From positions 62,001 through 126,000 of the forward strand of contig NZ_REFZ01000006.1 of assembly GCF_003841465.1 (NCBI RefSeq): 64,000 nt of DNA, read 5' to 3'. A program made the position numbers and the translations under genes. Below are positions 34,581 through 43,337 of the stretch, one piece after another. Below the pieces are notes generated by a model that was given only the letters and a program-made list of their open reading frames with translations, did not search any database and was not told the DNA's origin. Position 1 is the first letter of the stretch. Each line of letters starts with the position of its first letter. Origin of the DNA: Natrarchaeobius oligotrophus. Lineage in GTDB: Archaea; Halobacteriota; Halobacteria; Halobacteriales; Natrialbaceae.

Positions 34581-35420
34581 TCACTCGAGTTTCTCGAGTC
34601 CGCGAAAGAAGTTCGTCCGGGGACCGACCAGCGTGACGGGATCGTCGGCGAGCGAAACCGAAATCGTCACCGGTGGCTCGAGTTCGCGTCTGTTTCTGCC
34701 GTCGCTGATCACGAACGCCGTCTCGGCGTCGGAGACCGAAAGCGTGAGTTCGGTTTCGGGGGAGACGACCAGTGGCGGCATCGAGTCGCTCGCGGCCATC
34801 TGCGTGACCACGAGCGCGTCGGTCGTCGGGTGAACGAGCGGACCGCCCTCGCTCAGGTTGTACGCGGTCGATCCCGTCGGCGTCGAGACGAGTACCCCGT
34901 CGACGTGGCTTTCGGCATACCGGTTTCCGGCGACGCGAATCTCGATCGTCGCGCCGCCGCCGTGGCCTCGCCGCGGTCCGTGGACGACGATTTCGTTGAG
35001 CGCGGGTTCGAGGGACCAGCCGTCGTCGCCGGTCGCTCGCAATCGATCGAGCGCGCGACCCTCGAGCTCATCGCCACGTCGAAGCCGTTCGACGAGCGGG
35101 ACGGCGACGGCGAGTGCGTTCTCGGGCGAAACGGCGTTGAGAAAGCCGACTTCTCCCAGGTTGACGCCGAGGATCGGCGTCGAGCCGACCTCGCGTGCGA
35201 CGAACAGCAACGTCCCGTCGCCGCCGATGCTCACGACGAGATCGCGGCCGGCCATCGCGTCGACCGGGACGGCCGTTGCGTCGACCGCCCGCCCGGTCGC
35301 TTCGTCGACCACGAGGTCGACTCCGTCCCGCTCGTCCGCGAGTGCCCCGACCAGCGATTCGGTGAGTTCCTGTGCCCGCTCGTTGTCGCGCTGGGCGACG
35401 ATTCCGACGGCGACGTCCAT
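34581..35420 (-). CDS. nadK: NAD kinase
   Basis: A 279-residue ATP-NAD kinase. It has GIVAQRD at the start, VVSIGGDGTLLFVAREV (about 63-79, the GGDG motif), NLGEVGFLNAVSPENA (about 87-102), NEIVVHGPRRGHGG (about 141-154) and VDGVLVSTPTGSTAYNLSEGGP (about 174-195), all family motifs. It converts NAD to NADP. The ATG at 35420 gives normal length; the upstream frame extension is arginine-rich shadow. It is divergent from the KaiC-like gene at 35652. Confidence 0.95.
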   Translation of the reverse strand: MDVAVGIVAQRDNERAQELTESLVGALADERDGVDLVVDEATGRAVDATAVPVDAMAGRDLVVSIGGDGTLLFVAREVGSTPILGVNLGEVGFLNAVSPENALAVAVPLVERLRRGDELEGRALDRLRATGDDGWSLEPALNEIVVHGPRRGHGGGATIEIRVAGNRYAESHVDGVLVSTPTGSTAYNLSEGGPLVHPTTDALVVTQMAASDSMPPLVVSPETELTLSVSDAETAFVISDGRNRRELEPPVTISVSLADDPVTLVGPRTNFFRGLEKLE

Positions 35421-35651
35421 CGTCGCCGGATAGCCCTCCCGGGGTGAAAAAGCCACGCCTCCTGCGTTCGCGTGGCGGCAACAACATTCATCCCGCTGGA
35501 CGCACTCGTAGGCGGTGAAGAATTTGCGACGTTCCGTCGCTGACGCTGCAATGGAGTACCCCCCGTCGAGTGCGTCCGTCCCACCGGACGAGCGGAACGC
35601 GACGCCGTCTCGAGCGACCGGTTCGCAGTCGGACAGCGGGTGGTGTCGACC

Positions 35652-36710
35652 GTGACCGACGAGCCCGACGACTGGTTCGAACGGGCGCTGGCCGAAGACG
35701 ACGACGGAACGCAGTCGGAGGCGGACGACGCGTCCGGGTCCGACGACGACCGCGAGGGATCGGCCGACGAGATGCCCGAGCCGTCCGCGGGCGACGAACT
35801 CGTGGATTCGGCCAACGCGAGCGAGCCGAACGAGACAGAGACGGGAACCGACGGCTCCCTGTTCGACGAGGACTTCGGGACGGCGCTGGAAAACGCCGAA
35901 CGCGTCTCGGTCGACGCCGAGCAGGACGACGATCGACCCGCCGGCTTTTCCGACGTTGACTTCGGATTTTCGGGCCTCGAGGACACGGATTTCGACGACG
36001 AACCGGACTCGGAGCTGCCGCGAACCGATCTCGGCATCGACGGACTCGATCGAATGATCCAGGGCGGTATTCCAGAGCGGTCGCTCCTCGTCGCGATCGG
36101 AAGCGCTGGGACCGGCAAGACGACCTTCGGACTCCAGTTTCTCAACCACGGCCTCGAGCAGGGCGAGAACGCGGTGTTCATCGCCCTCGAGGAGAGCCGA
36201 GAGCGCGTGATAAACACTGCAACCGAGAGAGGGTTCGCGTTCGACGAGTACGTCGCCGAAGGTCGCCTCGCGATCGTCGATCTCGACCCCGTCGAGATGG
36301 CGACGAGTCTCGCGTCGATTCGAAACGAACTGCCGGCGCTCGTTGCGGAGTTCGACGCGTCTCGCCTCGTGCTCGATTCGGTCTCGCTGCTCGAGATGAT
36401 GTACGACGACCGGGCGAGTCGACGGAACGAGATCTACGATTTCACCCGGAGCCTGAAAGACGCCGGCGTGACGTCGCTGTTGACGAGCGAGGCGGCCGAA
36501 GGCAACCCGTACGCGTCCCGACACGGAATCGTCGAGTATCTCACGGACGCCGTCTTCGTCCTCCAGTACGTTCGCCCGGACGACTTTCGGGAGACGAGAC
36601 TCGCGATCGAGATCCAGAAGATCCGCAACGCGAACCACTCCCGGGAGAAAAAGCCCTACGAACTCACGAGCGACGGAATCTCGGTCTACCAGCAGGGAAA
36701 TCTTTTTTAA
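35652..36710 (+). CDS. KaiC-like RecA-superfamily ATPase
   Basis: A 352-residue protein. A long acidic linker (about 1-125) precedes one KaiC domain. The Walker A motif is AIGSAGTGKTTFGLQFL (about 152-168), the catalytic Glu pair lies in FIALEESRERV and Walker B is RLVLDSVSLLEMM (about 237-249). The domain ends with KIRNANHSREKKPYELTSDGI, typical of RadA-like/KaiC single-domain archaeal ATPases. Such proteins often sense or transmit signals (Htr-like, gvpD relatives). The GTG at 35652 (MTDEPDDW) is the likely start. A TTTTTT run in the last codons may help termination. Confidence 0.88.
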   Translation: MTDEPDDWFERALAEDDDGTQSEADDASGSDDDREGSADEMPEPSAGDELVDSANASEPNETETGTDGSLFDEDFGTALENAERVSVDAEQDDDRPAGFSDVDFGFSGLEDTDFDDEPDSELPRTDLGIDGLDRMIQGGIPERSLLVAIGSAGTGKTTFGLQFLNHGLEQGENAVFIALEESRERVINTATERGFAFDEYVAEGRLAIVDLDPVEMATSLASIRNELPALVAEFDASRLVLDSVSLLEMMYDDRASRRNEIYDFTRSLKDAGVTSLLTSEAAEGNPYASRHGIVEYLTDAVFVLQYVRPDDFRETRLAIEIQKIRNANHSREKKPYELTSDGISVYQQGNLF

Positions 36711-36839
36711 AGAAATCTCCCGTCCAGCAGCGCGCATTCGCGGCGATCACCGATCACGGAGGACGGTAAACGCCGATTAGATCCAATCGAATCGGTGTTC
36801 GCTGTCCATACTTTTCCCCGACGTGTGGCCAGTGGCGAC

Positions 36840-37076
36840 ATGGCACAACGAACGACGAGCGACGACACGCTCACGCGCGAAGAGCTCGCGACGTACTTCG
36901 AACACCTCGCGGAGGAGTTCGCCGGCGACGACGACGTACGCGTCGACGTCGGGAACAAGACCGTCCAGCTCTCGCCACCAGAAGCGGTCGATCTCTCGGT
37001 CGACGTCGTCGAGCGCTCGACCATGTTTCGCGGAGACCACGAGACGGTCGAGATCGAACTGAACTGGAAACCCTGA
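36840..37076 (+). CDS. amphi-Trp domain protein
   Basis: A 78-residue protein. It has a helix (LTREELATYFEHLAEEF, about 10-26), a beta pair around VRVDVGNKTVQLSPPEAVDLSVDVV, and ends EIELNWKP. The Trp in the final strand is the family mark of the small amphi-Trp domain common in haloarchaea. The function is unknown. It stands alone, between the KaiC-like gene and a Usp gene on the same strand. Confidence 0.82.
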   Translation: MAQRTTSDDTLTREELATYFEHLAEEFAGDDDVRVDVGNKTVQLSPPEAVDLSVDVVERSTMFRGDHETVEIELNWKP

Positions 37077-37220
37077 CCGCCCCGAGGACGGATGGATATC
37101 GTCGAGCGAGCGACTCGAGACGAGACGTCGTCGAGAGGCCGCACCACGTTTCGATCCCCGCTCCCGCTCTCGAGGAACGATGACGAAGTTCTTGGTGTTT
37201 CGCACACGACCTTCGGACGA

Positions 37221-37649
37221 ATGTACGAGACGATCCTCTTTCCCACCGACGGGAGTGAACACGCAGAGCGAGTCGCCGAGCACGCGGTCGACGTCGCGAC
37301 GACCCGAGACGCGTCGCTGCACGTCCTCTCGGTCGTCGACGATCGCGCGTTTCTCGTTCTCGACGACGACCGCGTCGAGCGCGTCCGAGACGACCTTCGC
37401 TCGAGCGCGCTCTCTGCCACCGAGGACGCAGCCGCGGTCGCGACGAAGGTCGGCCTCGACGTGGAAACTGCGGTCGATACCGGCAACCCCGCGGAACGGA
37501 TCGTCGACTACGCGGCCGAACACGGGGTCGACCTGATCGTGATGGGAACCAGCGGCGACGAGTACGAGACGAACGTCGTCGGAAGCGTCTCCCAGCGAGT
37601 CGTTCGAACGGCACCCGTTCCGGTGTTAACCGTCGGACCGGACGCTTAA
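37221..37649 (+). CDS. Universal stress protein, single domain
   Basis: A 142-residue UspA protein. It opens YETILFPTDGSEHAERVAEHA (about 2-22), has the GVDLIVMGTSGDEYETNVVGSVSQRVVR loop (about 103-130; the GxxG-9x-G(S) ATP motif is kept as MGTSG...VGSVS) and ends VPVLTVGPDA. Unlike the tandem Usp at 2331-3203, it keeps a full ATP-loop. It probably binds ATP and acts as a homodimer under stress. Confidence 0.93.
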   Translation: MYETILFPTDGSEHAERVAEHAVDVATTRDASLHVLSVVDDRAFLVLDDDRVERVRDDLRSSALSATEDAAAVATKVGLDVETAVDTGNPAERIVDYAAEHGVDLIVMGTSGDEYETNVVGSVSQRVVRTAPVPVLTVGPDA

Positions 37650-37762
37650 GTGGGTTCGAATCCGACGTCGCCGACCCGAGAATCCTACCGAGGCGACCGA
37701 TCCTGTCGATCGAACGACTCGAGTAAGTAAATTGATGTGGGGTGGCTCACTACTCCCGGTGA

Positions 37763-39151
37763 ATGCGTCGCTCGCTCGTCGTCGCGATTACCCTGCTTGC
37801 GGTCGCCTTTCTGTTCGTCGGCGGTCCGTCGCTACTGTTTTCGCCGTCGGCGGACGACGTGGCGCCCGAAGAAGAGGAGCGTCCGGAGCCGAATATCGTC
37901 TCCGTCGAAGACAGCGAAAGCGGCTTCTGGCCGTACCTCAACGCTCGCGAGGCCCACGAGAAGCGAAGCCCGCTAAACGTCGTCGTTCGCGGCGAAACGG
38001 ACCGAGTCGTCCACCTGCTGACGGCGTACGGCGACGGCGACTGGGAGGAAACCGACCACGACCACTTCGACGCCGAGGAACTCGTGGGTCTCGCGGACAA
38101 CGAGACCGACGACGAACTCGCGAACGGAAACGAGAGCTCGGCCCCCTCCGACGAAACGCTCAATCCGGTGTCTCCGACCGACATCCCCTGGTCGCACGCC
38201 GACGGAACGACCCGCTTCGCCTATCTCGATCCCGGCCCCGACGAGGACGCCCACTGGACGACCGAAACGCTCCAGCTCGAGGACGGCGAGTACTACGGCT
38301 ATCGCTACCACGTCCGCGTCTACGAGAGTCCCAATCCCGACGACAGGTGGCTCGTGATGCAGACCCACTCCGAGCACTTCGACTGGTTCACCCTTCGCCA
38401 CCGGGTCGATGGCGTCGAGGCGGCCCAGTCGCGTCTTGAACGCGATCTGATGGCGATCCCCGGCATCGACGTCCAGGAGGACGTCCAGCGAATCTACCTC
38501 GACAATGCCGGCCCCTCGGACGCCGACGGCTGGGCGGCGAAGGTCGATCTCACCGCGATGGCGACCGCGTCCGTCGCGATCGGCCTCGCAGCGAGACGGA
38601 CGCGGCGAACGGACGGTGCGAGTCAGCGCGTCGTCGAACGAGCGGACCGCGAAGTCGACGACCGACTGACCGACGTCGATCGCGAACGACTCGCCGCCGC
38701 TTCCGATCGACTCGAGGCCGGGCACCTGATCCTCGTCGCGACGATATTCGCGATCGTCCTCGGCGTCAGAATCACCGGCATCGCGCTCGATCGAACCGTC
38801 GACGCGCTCACGGCACACATGATCGCGGCGCTGCTGTATCCGTTCATCGCCGTCGGGCTACCGGTCGCCACGTACGCGATCGCGAACGGCCTCGAGCGAC
38901 GGCTGGACGCCGCGATAATCGCGTCGGTCTCGCTCGCGGCGGCGATCTGGCTCGATTACTCGCTGTTGGGCGTCGACGTCCTTCCGATCGACGTCATCGT
39001 CCAGCGGGCGCTGGTGGTCGTCGCGCTCGGATTGATCGCCGGCGGTGCGGCGCGACGAGCCACCCGCGACTCGCGGCTGAACGACATGCTGGCCGCCGGT
39101 ATCGTCCTCTGGGTGCTGGTACTGGGCGGAACGTTACTCGGCTACCTGTGA
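37763..39151 (+). CDS. Large haloarchaeal membrane protein with extracytoplasmic domain
   Basis: A 462-residue protein. An N-terminal membrane anchor (LVVAITLLAVAFLFVGGPSLLF) leads to a soluble acidic region of about 200 residues containing RSPLNVVVRGETDRVVHLL (about 68-86), a Trp/Tyr-rich FAYLDPGPDEDAHWTTETLQL segment and a DRWLVMQTHSEHFDWFTL segment (about 194-211). Five C-terminal membrane helices follow (about 270-460). No family is recognised. The extracytoplasmic domain has aromatic pairs typical of binding domains, so a surface or transport role is possible. Confidence 0.65.
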   Translation: MRRSLVVAITLLAVAFLFVGGPSLLFSPSADDVAPEEEERPEPNIVSVEDSESGFWPYLNAREAHEKRSPLNVVVRGETDRVVHLLTAYGDGDWEETDHDHFDAEELVGLADNETDDELANGNESSAPSDETLNPVSPTDIPWSHADGTTRFAYLDPGPDEDAHWTTETLQLEDGEYYGYRYHVRVYESPNPDDRWLVMQTHSEHFDWFTLRHRVDGVEAAQSRLERDLMAIPGIDVQEDVQRIYLDNAGPSDADGWAAKVDLTAMATASVAIGLAARRTRRTDGASQRVVERADREVDDRLTDVDRERLAAASDRLEAGHLILVATIFAIVLGVRITGIALDRTVDALTAHMIAALLYPFIAVGLPVATYAIANGLERRLDAAIIASVSLAAAIWLDYSLLGVDVLPIDVIVQRALVVVALGLIAGGAARRATRDSRLNDMLAAGIVLWVLVLGGTLLGYL

Positions 39152-39389
39152 GCAGGACGCCCCGACCCAGAGCACCCACGAAACCGCGCTCGTGAGTCCG
39201 AACGCGCGAGCACCAGTCCGATCCACGAACCGGCCACGACTCTCGTGAGGCGATAGCGCCGTAGACTGCGGCGATCGCCACCACGACCGAGTCGGCAGCC
39301 GAGGTACTCGTTTCTCAGACGTACAGCGCACTCGCCTGGCGCGCCCGTTTCGGATCTCCGGTACGCGAACGTGCCGGTTCTGTCAGCGA

Positions 39390-40571
39390 TCAGGAGGCCG
39401 TCGAGACGATCCTGATCACGTCGCCTTCCTCGAGTTCGTAGCTGTCGCTCACCTCGCGGCCCGACCTGGCGTCGACCGCGTGGAGGTAGCCATCACCGAT
39501 GTCCGAGTGGACGGAGTACGCGAGGTCAACGGGTGTCGACCCCCTCGAGAGCAAGAACGCGTCCGGTAGAACGTTTCCGCTTCCGTCGGACCACTTCGAG
39601 GCGTCCTCCACCGGATACGCCGTGACCCGATCGAGCAGATCGTACACCGCGTAGTCGAGCGCGGACTGGACGCCCGTTCCGTCCCACTCGTCCATCGTCT
39701 CTGCGAGTCCCTCGAGCGCCTCGCGCTGGGCGTCGCTGACGTCGTCGCCGATCTCGACGGTTTCGTCGCCCGGGTCGTAGGCGACGAGGTCGCTTTCGGC
39801 CGCCCGGCGGAGCGCGAGCTCGCCCTCGGCCGTCGTCGGTATCACTGGCTTGTCGAGGTCGAGCAACCGCTCGACGTTCTCCTCGGGAGCCACGTCGATC
39901 TTGTTCGCCGCGACGACGATCGGCTTCGTTCGCCGACGGACGTCGCGGGCGAGCGCTTCGCGGTGATCGTCGTCCCACTGGATGGGGTCCTCGGGATACT
40001 CGAGGTCGCGCAACACGGCGGCGACGTCGGCGGGTGACGCTCCGAACCCGGTCAGCATCTCCGAGAGCGCCTCGTCGACGTCGAAGTCCGGAGAGCGGGA
40101 CTTGCGCTCGATCGATTCCCAGTTTCGCTCGACGATGCCGGCCAGCCAGAGATCCATCTCCTCTTCGACGAAGTCGATGTCCTCGAGCGGGTCGTGGCTG
40201 CCGATATCGACCGGCTCGCCCTTCTCGGTGGTTCCTCCGGAGGCGTCGACGACGTTGACGATGACGTCCGCGTTCGTCAGCTCATCGAGAAACTGGTTTC
40301 CGAGTCCCTTCCCCTCGTGTGCGCCGGGAACCAGCCCCGCGACGTCCAGCAGTTCGATCGGGACGTATCGCTTTCCGTCCGCACAGTCGTCGGCGTTGCA
40401 GCGTTCGTCTCGCTCGAGACAGGGACACTCGGTCCTGACGTAGCTCACGCCCCGGTTGGCGTCGATCGTGGTAAACGGATAGTTGGCGACGTCGACGTCC
40501 GCCATCGTCGCCGCGGTGTAGAACGTGGACTTGCCGGCGTTCGGTTTTCCGGCAAGCGCGATCGAGAGCAT
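39390..40571 (-). CDS. ychF: YchF/Ola1-type redox-regulated GTP/ATP-binding protein
   Basis: A 393-residue TRAFAC GTPase. G1 is LAGKPNAGKSTFY (about 6-18), G3 is LLDVAGLVPGAHEG (about 70-83), and a C-terminal TGS domain ends SYELEEGDVIRIVS (about 376-389). An ADCAD insertion after a CPCLERDERC pair (about 45-54) gives several Cys that could bind metal. YchF members hydrolyse ATP as well as GTP and interact with ribosomes. The start is ATG 40571 (MLSIALAGKP); MLRKP at 40586 is also possible. Confidence 0.9.
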   Translation of the reverse strand: MLSIALAGKPNAGKSTFYTAATMADVDVANYPFTTIDANRGVSYVRTECPCLERDERCNADDCADGKRYVPIELLDVAGLVPGAHEGKGLGNQFLDELTNADVIVNVVDASGGTTEKGEPVDIGSHDPLEDIDFVEEEMDLWLAGIVERNWESIERKSRSPDFDVDEALSEMLTGFGASPADVAAVLRDLEYPEDPIQWDDDHREALARDVRRRTKPIVVAANKIDVAPEENVERLLDLDKPVIPTTAEGELALRRAAESDLVAYDPGDETVEIGDDVSDAQREALEGLAETMDEWDGTGVQSALDYAVYDLLDRVTAYPVEDASKWSDGSGNVLPDAFLLSRGSTPVDLAYSVHSDIGDGYLHAVDARSGREVSDSYELEEGDVIRIVSTAS

Positions 40572-40782
40572 GGGTTTCCGTAGCATCCTGCGTTCAAACT
40601 GTCTTTCGATTCCCGACGTGCGCGGCGGCGAGGCGAACGCGATCGATCGGCGAGCAACGGACGGCGGAGATCGTTCGGCGATCGACTCCCTTCGATCGGT
40701 CCGTCCGGGGTTTCTGGCGTCCAGCAGCCAGCTTTCTCCTGAAAGGTTCAGTCTGATACGATCGAATTGGAAAGGGACGTCC

Positions 40783-41194
40783 ATGCAGTACGACGAACTC
40801 ATCGGCGAAATCCAGCATCGAGCACGGCTCGATTCCCGCGAAGCCGCACTGAGCATCACCCGCGCGACCCTGACGACGCTTTCGGAGCGCATCCAGCCCG
40901 GCGAAGCCGAAAACCTGGCTGCGCAGCTCCCCGAGGAACTCGGTCGGTTCCTGGAGGAGGTCGACGACGTCGAGCGGTTCGGCTTCGACGACTTCGTCGA
41001 CCGCGTCGCCGAACGCGAGGAGATCGGCGACGACGATCCGGCAGACGCCGCCTTTCACGCGCAGGTCGTCGTCGACGTGATCGAGGAAGCGGTCACCGAA
41101 GGGGCCCTCGAGGACGTCGAAGCTCAGGCTCCCGTCCGACGAAGGCTACGACGACCTTTTCGAGATCGCCGAGCACGACGGGAGTCCCGCGTAA
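40783..41194 (+). CDS. DUF2267 family protein with a probable frameshift near the 3' end
   Basis: The protein begins MQYDELIGEIQHRARLD and has the DUF2267 helical layout, with LTTLSERIQPGEAENLAAQLP (about 28-48) and a second helical half to VDVIEEAVTEGALEDVEAQ. After residue 115 the same frame turns into an unnatural Arg-rich tail to a stop at 41203-41205. In the next frame the sequence reads LPSDEGYDDLFEIAEHDGSPA and stops at 41192-41194, the expected family ending. Removing one G at 41127/41128 joins them into a 136-residue protein. This is either a real frameshift or a sequencing error. Confidence 0.8.
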
Positions 41195-41591
41195 CCCGTC
41201 AATAGAACGTCCGATTTCGGAAATCTACATTTCTTTACGTCGCACAGTACAGAAGCCGATCAAGAGACGGAACAACCCCAGAATTGGCCGACGCTAAGTA
41301 CGGATCGACCGTCTCCATGTCGAGAACGACGGCTCGAAACGCCTGCCACGTACGCGGTATAATCCGAATAATCGATCGGTTTCGGATTCGTCTCTTCTCG
41401 CCGAAACGACTGTTCAAATCGATATCGGTGCTCACGGTAGTCGGTGCGTTAGTGTTCGTTGCGGTGCTCGGTGTTCGTCCTCGGACAAGTTTGATGGTTT
41501 CCCAGGCTCGACCTGAATGTTGCAGCGTTCATATCTACTTACACACATGTTCGTGTGTTCACTCGAAACAGCAAGACGTGAGCAAGGTAGT

Positions 41592-41617
41592 AGTGCGCGG
41601 GACCGGATTCGAACCGG
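41592..41617 (-). repeat. Copy of the 3' end of the tRNA-Leu gene
   Basis: 26 nt matching 41711-41736 (the T arm and acceptor 3' strand of the tRNA-Leu) at 25 of 26 positions. It is 119 bp beyond the tRNA 3' end. This is how attachment sites of integrated elements at tRNA 3' ends look, but nothing intact lies between. Confidence 0.75.
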
Positions 41618-41637
41618 AGCAAGACATTCCGAGCGTG

Positions 41638-41652
41638 CGGCCCTTCGGGCCG
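41638..41652. repeat. GC-rich hairpin
   Basis: CGGCCC-TTC-GGGCCG, perfect 6-bp stem with 3-nt loop, between the two tRNA 3'-end copies. Confidence 0.5.
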
Positions 41653-41712
41653 TTCCGGGCTGTGACTTGCAGGATTCAAATCGATCCTGCTCTTCGTCGC
41701 TTCGCTCCTCAG

Positions 41713-41796
41713 TGCGCGGGACCGGATTTGAACCGGCGGACCCCTACGGGACAGCGTCCTAAGCGCTGCGCCGTTTCCTGGCTTGGCTACCCGCGC
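41713..41796 (-). tRNA. tRNA-Leu (anticodon UAG)
   Basis: 84 nt on the minus strand without encoded CCA. The acceptor stem pairs GCGCGGG with CCCGCGC, with A as discriminator. The D arm has GCCAAGCCAGGAAACGGC. The anticodon stem CAGCG/CGCUG holds the loop CUUAGGA, so the anticodon is UAG. A long variable arm (about 12 nt with UCCC...GGGG pairing) and the GGUUCAAAUCC T loop follow. The type II arm plus anticodon fix it as Leu, reading CUA/CUN codons. No intron is seen. Confidence 0.95.
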
Positions 41797-41844
41797 CCTG
41801 GGTGTCGCCTATTCACGAATCGAGTATGAAGCTGTCGATACTGA

Positions 41845-42018
41845 CTACTCGTGTTTGACCGGTTCCTCGGGTGACCAGTCCGGTGGAACGATAAACGTGA
41901 CGTGCTCGGGGTCACGAAGCTGGTGCAGTTCCGCGGCCTGCTCGGCCAGAGACCGATCTCGGTAGGGCATCTCGAGCCCGCAGCCGGTACAGACGAGTTT
42001 GCAGGTTGGTTCCTTCAT
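41845..42018 (-). CDS. 57-residue putative zinc-binding protein
   Basis: Found by reading the minus strand; too short for usual length cut-offs. From ATG 42018, the protein starts MKEPTCKLVCTGCGLEMPYR (Cys at about 6, 10 and 13), followed by a helical AEQAAELHQLRD and an HVTFIVPPDW strand, ending VKHE and TAG. It looks like a small zinc-finger protein (CxxxCxxC, with His 32 or 39 as a possible fourth ligand). Codon choice and composition are protein-like, with no in-frame stop. A promoter-like stretch (ACTAAAG) lies about 70 nt upstream on the minus strand. The function is unknown. Confidence 0.65.
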   Translation of the reverse strand: MKEPTCKLVCTGCGLEMPYRDRSLAEQAAELHQLRDPEHVTFIVPPDWSPEEPVKHE

Positions 42019-42268
42019 GACGGACGCGGGCCCGACGGGAGCGGGCGAGCTATGCCCCCACCTTTCCCAAGCAACCGCTTTAGTAGTCGTCTCCTAGTGA
42101 AACCGCGGGAGAACGGCCAATCAACCTACTCGTTCGTAGCTGAACGTTGGGTTCAGTAGTACCGCATTGGACGTCTCGGTGGACGAGAGCCCGATTGATG
42201 GCTCTCCCCGGTTCAGAACCGCCGCGGACGGCGCGGGATTTATCCACCGCCGGACCGACACCCCGGAT

Positions 42269-42577
42269 ATGCACAGCGCTCGGGATCGGATCGAGTACGA
42301 ACCCTGGCTCGAGGAACTCGAGGCGATCGCGGACCGTCTCGAGCTGTCGAGCGAGGCCCGATCGTGCGCGACCGATCTCTTTCTCGCGGACGTTCCGTCC
42401 GACGATCGATCGAAACGGGCAGTTCTCGCGGCGAGCGTCTACGCCGGCTCGCTCGTCGCCGGCGACGGCCGAACGCAGGGCGACGTCGCCGACGCGGCCG
42501 ACGTCTCGCGGCTCTCGATTCAAACGCGATGGAAGACCATGCTCGAGGACGCCGGGCTCGAACCGCCCCGGTGGTAA
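42269..42577 (+). CDS. Single cyclin-repeat TFB-like protein
   Basis: A 102-residue protein. Residues about 15-95 form one cyclin-type helical repeat as in TFB/TFIIB: LEAIADRLELSSEARSCATDLF (about 16-37), KRAVLAASVYAGSLVAGDGRTQGDVADAADVS (about 48-79), then IQTRWKTML (about 82-90). The zinc ribbon and B-finger of full TFB are absent, so it is not a standard initiation factor and may instead modulate transcription. Similar mini-TFBs are common in haloarchaea. It is divergent from the small zinc protein gene at 41845-42018. Confidence 0.8.
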   Translation: MHSARDRIEYEPWLEELEAIADRLELSSEARSCATDLFLADVPSDDRSKRAVLAASVYAGSLVAGDGRTQGDVADAADVSRLSIQTRWKTMLEDAGLEPPRW

Positions 42578-42736
42578 CGACCGGGCGGTAAGCGGTCGGA
42601 AACGAAACGCAAGCGGCGATAGAAGACGAGTAGCTGAAGACGACTCCACCCGACGGATCGTACGGACCGTCAGAACTCAGTTCCGGTACAACCGTGACTA
42701 CCCGTGGTTCGTCAGCAAATCGTCAGAAGGGTCGTA

Positions 42737-43213
42737 TCACTCGGCGTCGGAGTCGTCGAGGACGGTTCCGTGCTCGTCGATCTCTCCGCGGACGATTCGC
42801 GTACTCGAGATGATGTCGCCGTCGTCGGCGAGTTCGTGCGGAACGACGACCACCTCGAGCGGATCGTATCCCCGTTCGCGACGGATCTCGTTGATCAGTT
42901 CGCCGCCGTCTCGCGTTTCCGGCGAGACGACGAGGTACTCGAACTGTGGCTCGGTCGCGATACCGGTCGGCTCTTCGAGCGGCCTGATCTCGAACGCGCG
43001 GTCGTACTCCGCGGCGATCGAGTCGAGTTCCTCCTCGAGACTCTCCCGGCGCTCGTCGAACGACCTGACGTGTCGTTCGACGTGTCGCGTCTTCGGTGCG
43101 AGTTCGTCGCTGGTCAGCCCGATCGTCACGTCTCCGAGTTCGAACGCCCGTTGGAACAGCTTCCGGTGACCGTCGTGAACGGGGTCGAACGTCCCACCAA
43201 GCGCGACGTCCAT
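42737..43213 (-). CDS. coaD: Phosphopantetheine adenylyltransferase (archaeal type)
   Basis: A 158-residue nucleotidyltransferase. It opens LGGTFDPVHDGHRKLFQRAFE (about 5-25, the HxGH-type nucleotide site, here HDGH) and has the ISSTRIVRGEID motif (about 137-148, KMSKS-equivalent). It transfers AMP to 4'-phosphopantetheine in CoA synthesis. The ATG at 43213 (MDVALGG) fits; MKVC upstream is less likely. It is divergent from the malic enzyme gene. Confidence 0.93.
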   Translation of the reverse strand: MDVALGGTFDPVHDGHRKLFQRAFELGDVTIGLTSDELAPKTRHVERHVRSFDERRESLEEELDSIAAEYDRAFEIRPLEEPTGIATEPQFEYLVVSPETRDGGELINEIRRERGYDPLEVVVVPHELADDGDIISSTRIVRGEIDEHGTVLDDSDAE

Positions 43214-43337
43214 ACACACCTTCACTAGGGCGGTCCGTATAAAAGAGTCGAATCAGCGAATAAAGAATCGTGATGTTCGACAATCGACGAATACCCCTTT
43301 CGCATTGCTTTTAATGGTAGGCCACAGTGGGTTCTGT

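Larger units (their letters stand above)
41206..41710. other. Gene-free stretch, tRNA-derived debris at right
   Basis: No convincing gene is seen; a long plus frame here runs antisense across the tRNA and is rejected. The right part (41592-41710) holds a tRNA 3'-end copy, a T-arm-like hairpin and a GC hairpin, described separately. Confidence 0.4.

Noticed and set aside
34581-36737. 718-codon frame extending NAD kinase upstream
   Set aside because: Normal NAD kinase starts at 35420; upstream sequence is antisense to the KaiC-like gene.
41284-41829. 181-codon plus-strand frame
   Set aside because: It crosses the tRNA-Leu antisense and has no protein-like composition after residue 80.
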